Notes: generated from the letters alone by a model not told the origin. A DNA stretch of 27,195 nt from an uncultured Lachnospiraceae bacterium (GCA_910586715.1 CAJUJG010000046.1:2178-29372), one strand, 5' to 3'; shown: positions 1-8,140, numbered from the stretch's first letter. Program-made: numbers and translations.

Positions 1-1736
1 ACGCCACAGTCAATAAAATCCCACGGAAAAATTTCATCAAGACCGCGTGCTCGCGTCGTATAAAACGCCGTGTCAATGCCGCACTCGGTAAAGGTTTCCA
101 TCCAAACGTCATGCTTGTAATATTCCCCCCATGCGTCAAAGATACAGCCCTTTTGATATGCCTTTAATATCGGTGCACAAAGCCGTCTGTCTCCGCGGGC
201 AAGAATACCCTCCATAACACTCGCGTCCGCTTCATGCCAGTTATACTTAATGCTCTTTTGGTTTAACTGTTCCATAATGGCGTGCTTAGTAGTGTATGCT
301 TTCTCCAAAAATTCTTCTCTTGTACACTGCGGCGCCCACTGAAACGGGGTGAATGGTTTCGGCACAAAAAAGGAGGTACTTGCGACAATCTGTACTCTTC
401 CATTGCGCTTTTCTTTCGGAACCGTGTCATAATACGCCATCGCAATTTTGTCGGAAAGTTCCGCAATTCCCCGAATATCTTCATCCGTTTCAGTCGGAAG
501 TCCAAGCATGAAGTACAATTTCACCCGGTTCCAGCCGCCTTCAAAGGCAAGCGCAGCGCCCTTCAGAATGACTTCTTCAGTCAATCCTTTGTTAATTACA
601 TTTCGAAGCCGCTGGCTTCCCGCTTCCGGTGCAAAAGTCAGGCTGCTCTTCTTTACATCCTGAACTTTTTCCATGACATCAAGTGAAAATGCGTCAATAC
701 GCAGTGAGGGAAGCGAAATATTCACGTTCTTTTCTTTACAACGCTCAATCAGAAACGTAACAAGCTCCTCAAGCTGCGAATAGTCGCTTGAGCTTAACGA
801 ACTGAGTGAAATTTCTTCATACCCTGTATTTTCAAGCATTTTTACGGCATATTCTTTGAGCATGTTCACATCGCGTTCCCTGACAGGGCGGTAAATTTGT
901 CCCGCCTGACAGAACCGGCAGCCCCGGATGCAGCCGCGTTGGATTTCCAATACAACCCTGTCCTGCGTACATTTAATAAACGGTACAACCGGTTTTTGGG
1001 GATAAACAGTATGAGTAAGGTCCGAAACTATTTCTTTTCGTACGGTTACCGGAACACCGTCGACAGTGGGTTTATATGCCTTAATTGTGTAATCCTCGTT
1101 GTAAGTAACCTCATAAAGCTGGGGCACATATAAGCCCGGAAGCTGTGATGCTCTTATAAGAAATTCTTTTCTCGAACAGCCCTCAGATTTGCATTTCTTA
1201 TATAAATCAAGCAGAGGTCTGTATTGTGTTTCACCCTCTCCAATATAAAAAATATCAAAAAAGTCTGCAATCGGCTCCGGATTGTAGGCGCACGGACCGC
1301 CGCCAATCACGATTGGACAATCCCAATCCCTGTCACATGCATGAAACGGGATTCCCGAGAGGTCCAAGATTTGAAGAATGTTCGTATAACACATTTCATA
1401 CTGTATGGTAATGCCCAAAAAGTCAAATTCTTTAATGTTTTCCTGCGACTCTAATGCAAAAAGCGCAATATTGCGCGCGCGCATCACGCTGTCCAAATCC
1501 GGCCACGGAGAATACACACGCTCGCACCATGTATCTTCATAGCGGTTGAGCATGTCATATAAAATCTGTATTCCAAGGTGGGACATACCGATTTCATACA
1601 CATCAGGAAAACACATCGCAAAGCGGATGTCTACGCTGTTTTTGTCTTTCATTACGCTGTTTACTTCGTTTCCGATGTATCTTGCAGGTTTTTCTATGTT
1701 TAATAAAATCTCATCGCTTAACGCTAATTTTCTCAT
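1..1736 (-). CDS. Radical SAM protein with B12-binding-like N-terminus (TIGR03960-like), 3' end beyond window
   Basis: Reading frame opens at an ATG at 1736 and stays open to the left edge (578 codons seen), so the C-terminus is missing. The N-terminal ~230 residues resemble the cobalamin-binding-like domain of B12-type radical SAM proteins (FPDVYEIGMSHLG near residue 45, then VIGGGPCAYNPEPIADFFD). The radical SAM cluster motif CIRGCRFC is at residues 269-276 (Cys269, Cys273, Cys276), followed by a TIM-barrel-like region containing PSLRIDAFS and TFAPEAGSQRLR. The visible end (WDFIDCGV) fits the end region of the uncharacterised family TIGR03960. In Clostridia that family often sits with a DUF2344 protein, RNase G and ribosomal protein genes, which may lie just left of the window (family knowledge, not seen). 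It follows hisB by 85 bp and may be read from the his promoters. Substrate unknown. Confidence 0.85.
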   Translation of the reverse strand, partial: MRKLALSDEILLNIEKPARYIGNEVNSVMKDKNSVDIRFAMCFPDVYEIGMSHLGIQILYDMLNRYEDTWCERVYSPWPDLDSVMRARNIALFALESQENIKEFDFLGITIQYEMCYTNILQILDLSGIPFHACDRDWDCPIVIGGGPCAYNPEPIADFFDIFYIGEGETQYRPLLDLYKKCKSEGCSRKEFLIRASQLPGLYVPQLYEVTYNEDYTIKAYKPTVDGVPVTVRKEIVSDLTHTVYPQKPVVPFIKCTQDRVVLEIQRGCIRGCRFCQAGQIYRPVRERDVNMLKEYAVKMLENTGYEEISLSSLSSSDYSQLEELVTFLIERCKEKNVNISLPSLRIDAFSLDVMEKVQDVKKSSLTFAPEAGSQRLRNVINKGLTEEVILKGAALAFEGGWNRVKLYFMLGLPTETDEDIRGIAELSDKIAMAYYDTVPKEKRNGRVQIVASTSFFVPKPFTPFQWAPQCTREEFLEKAYTTKHAIMEQLNQKSIKYNWHEADASVMEGILARGDRRLCAPILKAYQKGCIFDAWGEYYKHDVWMETFTECGIDTAFYTTRARGLDEIFPWDFIDCG

Positions 1737-1770
1737 CGTTTCCAATCCTGTAAACCTTTCGCATTTTACG

Positions 1771-1822
1771 AATTTGTGCTTTTGCACAAATTTGCCGGTT
1801 GAAATTCTCTGATTTTTCAACC
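1771..1822. repeat. Two adjacent hairpins between hisB and the radical SAM gene
   Basis: Two perfect inverted repeats fill most of the 85-bp spacer. The first pairs AATTTGTGC (1771-1779) with GCACAAATT (1784-1792) around a TTTT loop. The second pairs GGTTGAAA (1797-1804) with TTTCAACC (1815-1822); its last base is the first base of the hisB stop codon on the plus strand. Neither has a U-tract on the minus strand, so they look less like a simple terminator than like an mRNA stability or processing structure. Confidence 0.6.
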
Positions 1823-2409
1823 TATAAGCTTCCTTTCGTGGAAAGCACGTCACTGATGCGTTCATCATAAGCCACTGCCATATCAAGCGCCTTTGCAAAT
1901 GCCTTGAAAACCGCTTCTATCATATGATGGCTGTTCTCGCCGCTTAGCATTTTAATATGAATGTTCATTGCCGCGCTGTATGAAACGGCATAGAAAAATT
2001 CTTTCACCAAATCGGTGTCAAAATCGCCTGTCATGCGGCTTGGAAACTCACAGTCAAACTGTAAATATGGTCTTCCGCACAAATCAACGGCGCACAGTGC
2101 CAGTGCATCGTCCATCGGAAGGATAAAATAGCCGTAACGCCTGATGCCTTTCTTATCGCCTATGGCATCCCTGATTGCGGTTCCAAGCACAATCCCTGCA
2201 TCTTCTACCGTATGGTGCCCGTCAACCTCCAAATCTCCCTTAATGTTTACAGCAAGGTCAAAAAAGCCGTGCTTTGCAAATCCTTCCAGCATATGGTTAA
2301 AAAATCCGATTCCCGTGTCAATTTGCGATTTGCCCTCCCCGTCAAGCGCTATTTTCATGGAAATATCCGTTTCCCTTGTCGTCCTTTTGATTTCTGCTGT
2401 TCTGCCCAT
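1822..2409 (-). CDS. hisB: Imidazoleglycerol-phosphate dehydratase
   Basis: 195 residues, the usual size of the monofunctional enzyme (no phosphatase domain). It removes water from imidazole glycerol phosphate to give imidazole acetol phosphate in histidine synthesis. The two manganese-binding motifs are visible: HHTVED at residues 65-70 and HHMIEA at 161-166. The N-terminus carries the typical GIGFFNHML segment near residue 33. The start ATG at 2409 lies 35 bp after the hisD stop. It is the last his gene in this cluster; hisH, hisA, hisF and hisI do not follow. Confidence 0.97.
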   Translation of the reverse strand: MGRTAEIKRTTRETDISMKIALDGEGKSQIDTGIGFFNHMLEGFAKHGFFDLAVNIKGDLEVDGHHTVEDAGIVLGTAIRDAIGDKKGIRRYGYFILPMDDALALCAVDLCGRPYLQFDCEFPSRMTGDFDTDLVKEFFYAVSYSAAMNIHIKMLSGENSHHMIEAVFKAFAKALDMAVAYDERISDVLSTKGSL

Positions 2410-2444
2410 AGAACCTTCGCCCTTTCCCTGTTATGTTAGAATTT

Positions 2445-3740
2445 TTACTTTTCTTCAAACCGCACACGAATGGAATTTGCATGTGCCGTAAGTCCCTCTT
2501 TTGTCGCAAACAGTTCAATATCCTGATGTACTTTTTCCAAAGCCTCTCTTGAATAAGAAATAATACTCGATTTTTTTACATAATCATCAACATTGAGCGG
2601 AGAGAAGAATTTTGCCGTTCCGTTTGTCGGAAGCACATGATTAGGACCTGCATAATAATCTCCCAACGGCTCCGACGAATATTCACCGAGAAAGATTGCC
2701 CCCGCATTTCGAATGCGCGTCATGGTATCAAACGGATTTTGGGTCAGTATCTCAAGATGCTCCGATGCAATTTCGTTTGCAGCGTCAATTGCCATCTCCA
2801 TATCCTCCGCCACAAGAATATATCCATAATTATTAAGAGATTCCTGTATAATTGCCTTTCGCTCCAACACCTCGACAAATTTGTCCACTTCATCGGAAAC
2901 CTGTTTTGCAAGCTCTGCACTTGTCGTAATCAAAATTGACGATGCCAGCTCGTCATGCTCTGCCTGTGAAAGCAAATCCGCCGCAACATAGCGCGGTGTC
3001 GCGCTCTCGTCCGCAAGTACCAGGATTTCGGAAGGACCTGCAATCGAATCAATGCTGACATGACCGTAAACGGCTCTCTTTGCAAGCGCCACAAAAATAT
3101 TTCCGGGACCGACAATCTTGTCCACCTTCGGTATCAGCTGCGTACCATACGCAAGAGCCGCAATCGCCTGTGCGCCGCCTGTTTTAAATATCATATCCAC
3201 TCCCGCAATATCTGCGGCAACAAGCGTTGCGGGATTAACCTTACCGTTTGCTCCCGCAGGCGTCGTCATAATAATATTCGGCACACCCGCTACCTTTGCG
3301 GGAATAACATTCATCAGCGTTGTAGACGGATAAGCCGCCTTTCCTCCCGGTACGTACACGCCGACCGTCTGCATTGGCGTGATTTTCTGTCCGAGAATCG
3401 TTCCGTCCTCTTTGGCGTCAAACCAGCTGTTGCGTTTCTGTTTTTCATGATAAACACGGATATTTTCTGCGGAAGCCTTCATCACTTGAATAAACTGCGC
3501 GTCAATCTCTGCGTACGCCGCATCAATCTCTGCTTTTGTGACCTGAAAAGTCTCTTTTGTCGTTAAACATTTGTCAAACTTTAGGGAATATTCAAAAATT
3601 GCCTCCTCCTTACGTGTTTTTACATTCTCGATAATATCCGCAACAATGGCTTCATAATCACCGTAATCATTGGTGCTTCGTTTTAATAGATTTTCCAAAA
3701 GGTTCTGCTTCGTTTCATTTGTTAAATTTACAATTCGCAT
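2445..3740 (-). CDS. hisD: Histidinol dehydrogenase
   Basis: 431 residues, full family length. It oxidises L-histidinol to L-histidine in two NAD-dependent steps, using zinc. Visible hallmarks are the GPGNIFVALAK segment near 211, GPSEILV at 235, the metal-binding region LLSQAEHDE (Gln259, His262) and the catalytic pair Glu327-His328 in ASEHLEI. It starts 21 bp after hisG in the same orientation with a GGGAGGAAA ribosome site, so it is cotranscribed with hisZ and hisG. Confidence 0.97.
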   Translation of the reverse strand: MRIVNLTNETKQNLLENLLKRSTNDYGDYEAIVADIIENVKTRKEEAIFEYSLKFDKCLTTKETFQVTKAEIDAAYAEIDAQFIQVMKASAENIRVYHEKQKRNSWFDAKEDGTILGQKITPMQTVGVYVPGGKAAYPSTTLMNVIPAKVAGVPNIIMTTPAGANGKVNPATLVAADIAGVDMIFKTGGAQAIAALAYGTQLIPKVDKIVGPGNIFVALAKRAVYGHVSIDSIAGPSEILVLADESATPRYVAADLLSQAEHDELASSILITTSAELAKQVSDEVDKFVEVLERKAIIQESLNNYGYILVAEDMEMAIDAANEIASEHLEILTQNPFDTMTRIRNAGAIFLGEYSSEPLGDYYAGPNHVLPTNGTAKFFSPLNVDDYVKKSSIISYSREALEKVHQDIELFATKEGLTAHANSIRVRFEEK

Positions 3741-3761
3741 AACATTTTCCTCCCTTGTCTT

Positions 3762-4418
3762 TTACACCACTTCCTTGAGTGCCTCTAGCAGTTTTTTTAT
3801 CCGGTCCGCTTCCATTTTCAGGCTAACCTGATTGACAATCATGCGCGCCGAGAGCGGACAGATTTCCTCCAAAACCTCAAGCCCGTTTTCCCTGAGTGTA
3901 GAGCCTGTCTCCACAATGTCAACAATGACATCACTTAAATCCACAATCGGTCCAAGCTCCACGGAGCCGTTAAGCTTAATAATATCCACCGTCTGATGCT
4001 TCTGATTATAAAAATAATCTTTCGCGATTTTGGGGTATTTGCTTGCCACCCGTATCATTTCATGGTGCTGTAACAGAACACGCGCTGAAGCGGGACCACA
4101 AACGCACATACGGCATTTTCCAAATCCTAAGTCAAGCACCTCGTATACTTTCCGGTTTTCTTCCATAATCGTATCGCTTCCCACAACACCGATGTCGGCA
4201 GCGCCGTATTCCACATAAGTGGGAACGTCTGAACCTTTTGCAAGGAAAAATTTCAGTTTCAGGTCTTCATTTACAAAAATAAGCTTTCTCGAATCCTTAT
4301 CCTTCATTTCCTCACAAGTAATCCCGATCTTTTCAAACAGATCAAGTGTTTTACTTGCAAGCCTGCCCTTTCCGAGTGCAAAAGTAAGGTATCTTATGCT
4401 ATTGGTTGTATTGTTCAT
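3762..4418 (-). CDS. hisG: ATP phosphoribosyltransferase catalytic subunit, short (HisZ-dependent) form
   Basis: 218 residues, the short form of HisG that lacks the C-terminal histidine-sensing ACT-like domain and needs HisZ for activity and feedback inhibition. It condenses ATP and PRPP, the committed first step of histidine synthesis. Typical elements are FALGKGRLASKT near residue 13, AADIGVVGSDT near 73 and the PRPP-binding-like stretch IVDIVETGSTLRENGL near 165-180. It begins 16 bp after the hisZ stop, which fits coupled expression of the two subunits. Confidence 0.96.
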   Translation of the reverse strand: MNNTTNSIRYLTFALGKGRLASKTLDLFEKIGITCEEMKDKDSRKLIFVNEDLKLKFFLAKGSDVPTYVEYGAADIGVVGSDTIMEENRKVYEVLDLGFGKCRMCVCGPASARVLLQHHEMIRVASKYPKIAKDYFYNQKHQTVDIIKLNGSVELGPIVDLSDVIVDIVETGSTLRENGLEVLEEICPLSARMIVNQVSLKMEADRIKKLLEALKEVV

Positions 4419-4434
4419 TGTTTTGTTCGCCTTT

Positions 4435-5622
4435 CTATTCGGATATAAAAATCACCTGCGAAAAATTGTTTTCTTGGGCAAATTTTGTGTAGCGCTGCTT
4501 TTCTTTTTCGCGTTTCATAAGCACCGTTGCATACCCTTTGTCACGGTATGCTTTTGCTTCGCTTATTGCTTTTTCAACTGCATTTTCATACACTAACAGC
4601 AGATTTCTGTTCTCTAACGGTGGACACATTTTTTGTCTTGTCAGTGCTGATACAAGGTCGTCTATAATGACAACAAAACCTGTCGCAGGCGCTGCCTTTC
4701 CGAATTTTTCAAGCAGTCTGTCATAACGACCGCCCTTTGCGATTGCGCTTCCGGTCTGATAGGTATATGCACTGAAAATAATGCCTGTATAGTAATGATA
4801 TTTGCTCACCATTGCAAGGTCAAAGGAAATATACTGTTCAACACCGTATACTGTCAACAGCCGATAAACCTCCTTTAAACGCTTGATTGCCCCTGCGGAA
4901 CGAGGATTGCCCGCATAGGCTTCTGCCTTATCCAGTATTTCATAAGAGCCGAAAAGACTACTTACGTTTAAAAGCGCTTCACAGACATCGGACGAAAGAT
5001 GCTTGCTCTCCAAAAGCTCCTGTGCACCGAAATCGTTTCGATTTGAGATGAAACCGCGCAGCTCTAATTCCGTTTCCATGTCAAGGTCTGCCTGCTCGCA
5101 AAGCCCCTTAAAAAAGTCAATCTGCCCTATAGATACCTGAAATTCTTTTAATCCTGCGTTTAACAGCGAGTCGACTAACATCGCAATCATTTCCGCATCT
5201 GCCTCAGGCGACGCATCGCCGATTAGCTCCGCGCCCATCTGCGTTGTTTCTTTTAGTTTTCCCTGTAGGTCTCCGGTATTGATAAAATTGTTTCCCGCAT
5301 AGCAAAACCGCAGCGGAATTGTCTCATCCATAAAATACTTGGCGGCGCACCTTGCAATCGAAGGGGTAAAGTCTGGTCTTAAAACAAGCGTATTGCCTTC
5401 TTTATCAAAGAATTTATATAATTCCTTGGACGGCGTTGTGCCGATTTCGCGGCTGAATACATCAAAAAATTCAAAGGTCGGTGTCTGAATATCCTGATAA
5501 CCGTAGCTGTGAAGCTTTTCGCCAAAGAGTTTTTGAATGTTTTGCTTGTTGGCATATTCACTTCCGTAAATGTCACGCACGCCTTCGGGTGTATGTACAA
5601 GTCGTTTTCCTTTAAAATCCAT
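4435..5622 (-). CDS. hisZ: ATP phosphoribosyltransferase regulatory subunit
   Basis: 395 residues with the histidyl-tRNA synthetase-like fold of HisZ but without a tRNA-binding domain. Class II synthetase-like motifs are visible: PEGVRDIYG at the N-terminus, PTFEFFDVFSREIG near 48, LVLRPDFTPSIARC (motif-2-like) near 75-88 and KGGRYDRLLEKFG near 295. It partners short-form HisG and confers histidine feedback. First gene of the unit: the ATG at 5622 has a TGGGAGG ribosome site about 7 nt upstream and lies behind a long leader with two promoters. Confidence 0.95.
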   Translation of the reverse strand: MDFKGKRLVHTPEGVRDIYGSEYANKQNIQKLFGEKLHSYGYQDIQTPTFEFFDVFSREIGTTPSKELYKFFDKEGNTLVLRPDFTPSIARCAAKYFMDETIPLRFCYAGNNFINTGDLQGKLKETTQMGAELIGDASPEADAEMIAMLVDSLLNAGLKEFQVSIGQIDFFKGLCEQADLDMETELELRGFISNRNDFGAQELLESKHLSSDVCEALLNVSSLFGSYEILDKAEAYAGNPRSAGAIKRLKEVYRLLTVYGVEQYISFDLAMVSKYHYYTGIIFSAYTYQTGSAIAKGGRYDRLLEKFGKAAPATGFVVIIDDLVSALTRQKMCPPLENRNLLLVYENAVEKAISEAKAYRDKGYATVLMKREKEKQRYTKFAQENNFSQVIFISE

Positions 5623-5659
5623 AAGTTCCTCCCAAATATAATTTCTTTACAGTAAAAGC

Positions 5660-5694
5660 GGCAGGTACATGTCTGTCGCGCGACACTGCCTGCC
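5660..5694 (-). promoter_or_regulatory. Stem-loop in the hisZ leader
   Basis: Outer arms GGCAGG (5660-5665) and CCTGCC (5689-5694) enclose a perfect 12-bp palindrome TGTCGCGCGACA (5674-5685). It lies about 40 nt upstream of the hisZ start codon. There is no U-run after it, and no T-box consensus or run of histidine codons was found, so its role is unclear. It could be a leader control element or an RNA-stability hairpin. Confidence 0.5.
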
Positions 5695-5791
5695 ACTTGC
5701 TTTATTTCTGATAATATTTTTGAACCTGTTCTTTTGAAACATTGCGAAATGCTTCATTTCTTATAACTGCGCGATAAACACTTCCTTTTTT

Positions 5792-5820
5792 ATTATAACA
5801 ATTTTTTGCGCGATATTCAA
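5792..5820 (-). promoter_or_regulatory. Second his promoter (P2)
   Basis: On the minus strand: -35 TTGAAT (5815-5820), 17-bp spacer, -10 TATAAT (5792-5797). Near-consensus sigma-A type. Predicted start near 5785 gives a leader of about 160 nt before hisZ. A TGCGCGATA direct repeat (5768-5776 and 5807-5815) brackets the -10 and touches the -35. Confidence 0.7.
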
Positions 5821-5839
5821 TCGTTCCTTTTTTGCTTTG

Positions 5840-5896
5840 CTAAATAATCATCAATTTAGTATGTTAACAAATTAACACGTTGTCACGTTAACGTGA
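5840..5896. promoter_or_regulatory. Three phased inverted repeats just downstream of his promoter P1 (putative operator array)
   Basis: Perfect palindrome TCACGTTAACGTGA at 5883-5896, inverted repeat TGTTAA-N4-TTAACA at 5862-5877, and CTAAAT-N8-ATTTAG at 5840-5859. Their centres lie at 5889.5, 5869.5 and 5849.5, exactly 20 bp apart (about two helical turns). The first starts about 5 nt past the predicted P1 start. The GTTAAC core resembles the centre of TrpR operators; a TrpR-superfamily histidine repressor (YerC/HisR type) is a reasonable but unproven binder. Confidence 0.6.
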
Positions 5897-5907
5897 TACA
5901 TATCCGC

Positions 5908-5936
5908 AGTATACACGCTTTTGTCAGCCGTGTCAA
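5908..5936 (-). promoter_or_regulatory. Main his promoter (P1)
   Basis: On the minus strand: -35 TTGACA (5931-5936), exactly 17 bp, -10 TATACT (5908-5913). This is an almost perfect sigma-A promoter. The recU stop codon TGA (5935-5933) lies inside the -35 hexamer, so no room is left for a recU terminator. Predicted start near 5901; leader to hisZ about 280 nt. Confidence 0.8.
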
Positions 5937-6466
5937 CCTCTCTCATTCAGCTCAAGCTGGATCATATCAAGATACGGTACCATTTGCCCGCCCTTTGCCG
6001 TAAAAAAATGCGCTTCGTTTAACTCGTCAAAACGAAAGCTCTTTCTGCCGCCATTTACCATTCTGTCCCAAAATACATTGAGCTCCCGAATACCCATATA
6101 ATACATTTTATCCCGTGACGTGTAGTAAATCAGAAAAAAAGCAATTCCGCTTTGTCTGTCAAAATCCCGCATAAATGCAACCTGATGGGGATGAATGTTT
6201 TGGAGCGAAAACGTGTCAACGGCACATTCCTTTGCGTCAAAACATACGGGGATTCCCTGCACTGCACCAATATAATCAACGGTACTCTTTTGATCAAAGT
6301 ATGCAAGCGTAATATGGCGCGTATCCTTGTCGATGGTAATCGGCGTGATTGGTGTCGGCACCTTTTGGATCAATGCAAGACCGCCCTCACGGTATTTTTC
6401 ATTTGTCATATTAATCATTTCCTCGAGGAGTGAGCCGCGAAGCCCCCTCGAATTCCATGTTGCCAT
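5933..6466 (-). CDS. recU: Holliday junction resolvase RecU
   Basis: 177 residues. RecU is the Firmicutes resolvase that cuts four-way junctions made in recombination repair and chromosome segregation. The family signature is clear: WNSRGLRGSLLEEMIN at the start, then KVPTPI, STVDYIGA (Asp64) and FDAKE (Asp77-x-Lys79, the PD-(D/E)xK core; Bacillus has Glu at the Asp77 position), then NIHPHQVAFM. It lacks the N-terminal extension of the ~206-residue Bacillus protein. The ATG at 6466 is 5 bp after the preceding stop, and its AAGGAG site lies within the end of that gene, so translation is probably coupled. Confidence 0.93.
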   Translation of the reverse strand: MATWNSRGLRGSLLEEMINMTNEKYREGGLALIQKVPTPITPITIDKDTRHITLAYFDQKSTVDYIGAVQGIPVCFDAKECAVDTFSLQNIHPHQVAFMRDFDRQSGIAFFLIYYTSRDKMYYMGIRELNVFWDRMVNGGRKSFRFDELNEAHFFTAKGGQMVPYLDMIQLELNERG

Positions 6467-6471
6467 TGCTG

Positions 6472-7521
6472 TTACTCCTTCTTAGGTGTCATAATTTGCC
6501 CAAATAGTTTCGGCAATGCGCACGTCAATGTCTTTTCGGAAAGCGCTGCAAAACGTGTGTCATTGCTTTTTGGAAAGACAAGTCTGTATGCGTGCAGCAG
6601 CTGATTTCTGACACCCATGTCATAAAATGCATCATTCACCCGATTGCTGCCGTATTTTCTGTCACCGATAATCGGATAACCCATTGCGCTTAACTGAGCC
6701 CTGATTTGATGCGTTTTTCCGGTAAAAAGCCGTACCTCCAACAAAGTAATGCTGCCGATTTTAGTATGTATTGTTTCAATGGAACGAAACGCCGTATCAA
6801 TATATGCAGCATTCTTTTTCAGTGGATTCGGAATGTCCGCTTCGTTTTCATAGATTGTTACCTTGTTTGTTTTGGCGTTTTTGCAGAGCCATCCGCAAAT
6901 TCTCGTATCCAGGGATACTTGTCCCGCTGCCAATGTATAATAATACTTTTGAAGGGATTTATCCCTGACAATACTGCTTAAATATCTGCTCCCAGCGAGC
7001 GTCTTTCCGCATACCAAAAGTCCTGATGTATTTCGGTCCAAACGATTGCACACAGAGGGTTTAAAGGTTTGAAGCGATTCCCGTGACAAAAATCCCGCCT
7101 TTAACAAATACCCAATGATCCATTCGTTCGCGCTTAAATCCGCGGCATCTGCCTTTTGCGAAAGAATACCTGCAGGCTTATTGACAACCAGCACGTCATC
7201 GTTTTCAAAAACAATTTCCATGCCCTTTAACTTAAAATATGCTTCCTGATACGGGGTAACATCAACGGCTGTTTTTCCGGATGCCTTAGGAACACCGCCG
7301 AATTTCGCATATGTCTCATCGGATAAAAAAAGCGTCACTTCATCATTTTCGCACACTAGTTCACTCCCTGTTGCTTTTTTACCGTTTAAAACGATATTCT
7401 TTTTGCGAAGCATCTTATATAAAAAACCATTCTGCGCGTCCCGAAGCTGACGTTTCAAATACTTGTCCAAACGCTGTCCGGCATCACTTTTTGCAATGTT
7501 AAGTACAATCATCGTTATCAT
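6472..7521 (-). CDS. RluA-family (RluC/RluD-like) RNA pseudouridine synthase
   Basis: 349 residues. An S4 RNA-binding domain (residues ~14-70, AGQRLDKYLKRQL onward) precedes the catalytic domain with the family motif NRLDRNTSGLL, whose Asp162 is the predicted nucleophile. The later KTHQIRAQL segment is also typical. It isomerises uridines in 23S rRNA or another RNA; the exact site cannot be told. Two start codons are close (residues 1 and 4); AGGAG lies only 4 nt before the first, so the second ATG at 7512 is also possible. It is 30 bp after the membrane-protein gene and 5 bp before recU. Confidence 0.92.
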   Translation of the reverse strand: MITMIVLNIAKSDAGQRLDKYLKRQLRDAQNGFLYKMLRKKNIVLNGKKATGSELVCENDEVTLFLSDETYAKFGGVPKASGKTAVDVTPYQEAYFKLKGMEIVFENDDVLVVNKPAGILSQKADAADLSANEWIIGYLLKAGFLSRESLQTFKPSVCNRLDRNTSGLLVCGKTLAGSRYLSSIVRDKSLQKYYYTLAAGQVSLDTRICGWLCKNAKTNKVTIYENEADIPNPLKKNAAYIDTAFRSIETIHTKIGSITLLEVRLFTGKTHQIRAQLSAMGYPIIGDRKYGSNRVNDAFYDMGVRNQLLHAYRLVFPKSNDTRFAALSEKTLTCALPKLFGQIMTPKKE

Positions 7522-7551
7522 TCCTCTCCTGTATTCCCATGCATAGATGAA

Positions 7552-8118
7552 TTAAAGAGATATATCACATAAAAGCGTAAGGATTTCCTCCTCCCTGCCG
7601 CTTGGTTCGAGCGCTTCAAGCTGTACAGCCCTATCCTCAAATTTCTGCCGTTCTTTAAATATTTTTACAGTCACTCCTTTTATCGCGTTTTGGTTTAACA
7701 TTTCCTTGATATGTTTTTCACAAGCATCAGCATCACAGATGTCAAATTCCGTAAATCCAATCAGATTTCCGCTGCGCACTGCAAAACAGTTAACGGGAAA
7801 ATTCTTTTTATAGGAGGTCAGGTACATGCTGTAAATTGCAGGCACTGTTTTTATGTTTTCCGAAATCTCCTTATAAAGCGCTTGTGAAAAATTCGGAATG
7901 CGCAGATACATAATTACGGAAACAAGGCTTTTGCTGGATGGCAAAAGCCCAAGCACTGCCACAATGGTGAGCAGATTGTCCTTTGTCTTGGTTGAAGCCC
8001 ATCCAAGCACAAATACGGCAATCGAAATTCCAAAGTATAGAATGGTACGAAGAATTACGCGTTTTCTTTCATACATGGGGTATGCGTATTCTCCTTTTTT
8101 TGGCTTTTGTTTATTCAT
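7552..8118 (-). CDS. Unknown two-helix membrane protein
   Basis: 188 residues, function not recognised. A lysine-rich N-terminus is followed by two hydrophobic helices (about residues 22-41 and 49-71). The rest (~115 residues) is soluble and mixed alpha/beta in character, with NCFAVRSGNLIGFTEFDICD near the middle. No enzyme motif was found. It lies 22 bp after the SDR gene and 30 bp before the RluA-type gene, so it belongs to the same transcription unit. Its start has AAAGGAG about 11 nt upstream. The tight packing and codon use like its neighbours support a real gene. Confidence 0.8.
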   Translation of the reverse strand: MNKQKPKKGEYAYPMYERKRVILRTILYFGISIAVFVLGWASTKTKDNLLTIVAVLGLLPSSKSLVSVIMYLRIPNFSQALYKEISENIKTVPAIYSMYLTSYKKNFPVNCFAVRSGNLIGFTEFDICDADACEKHIKEMLNQNAIKGVTVKIFKERQKFEDRAVQLEALEPSGREEEILTLLCDISL

Positions 8119-8140
8119 ATATAACGAAACTCCTTTGTCC

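Noticed and set aside
5768..5815. TGCGCGATA direct repeat around his promoter P2 as an operator pair
   Set aside because: Only 9 bp, no symmetry and a spacing of 39 bp; too weak to call.
5623..5932. T-box or His-codon attenuator before hisZ
   Set aside because: No T-box consensus, no specifier-type structure and no leader peptide rich in His codons could be found.
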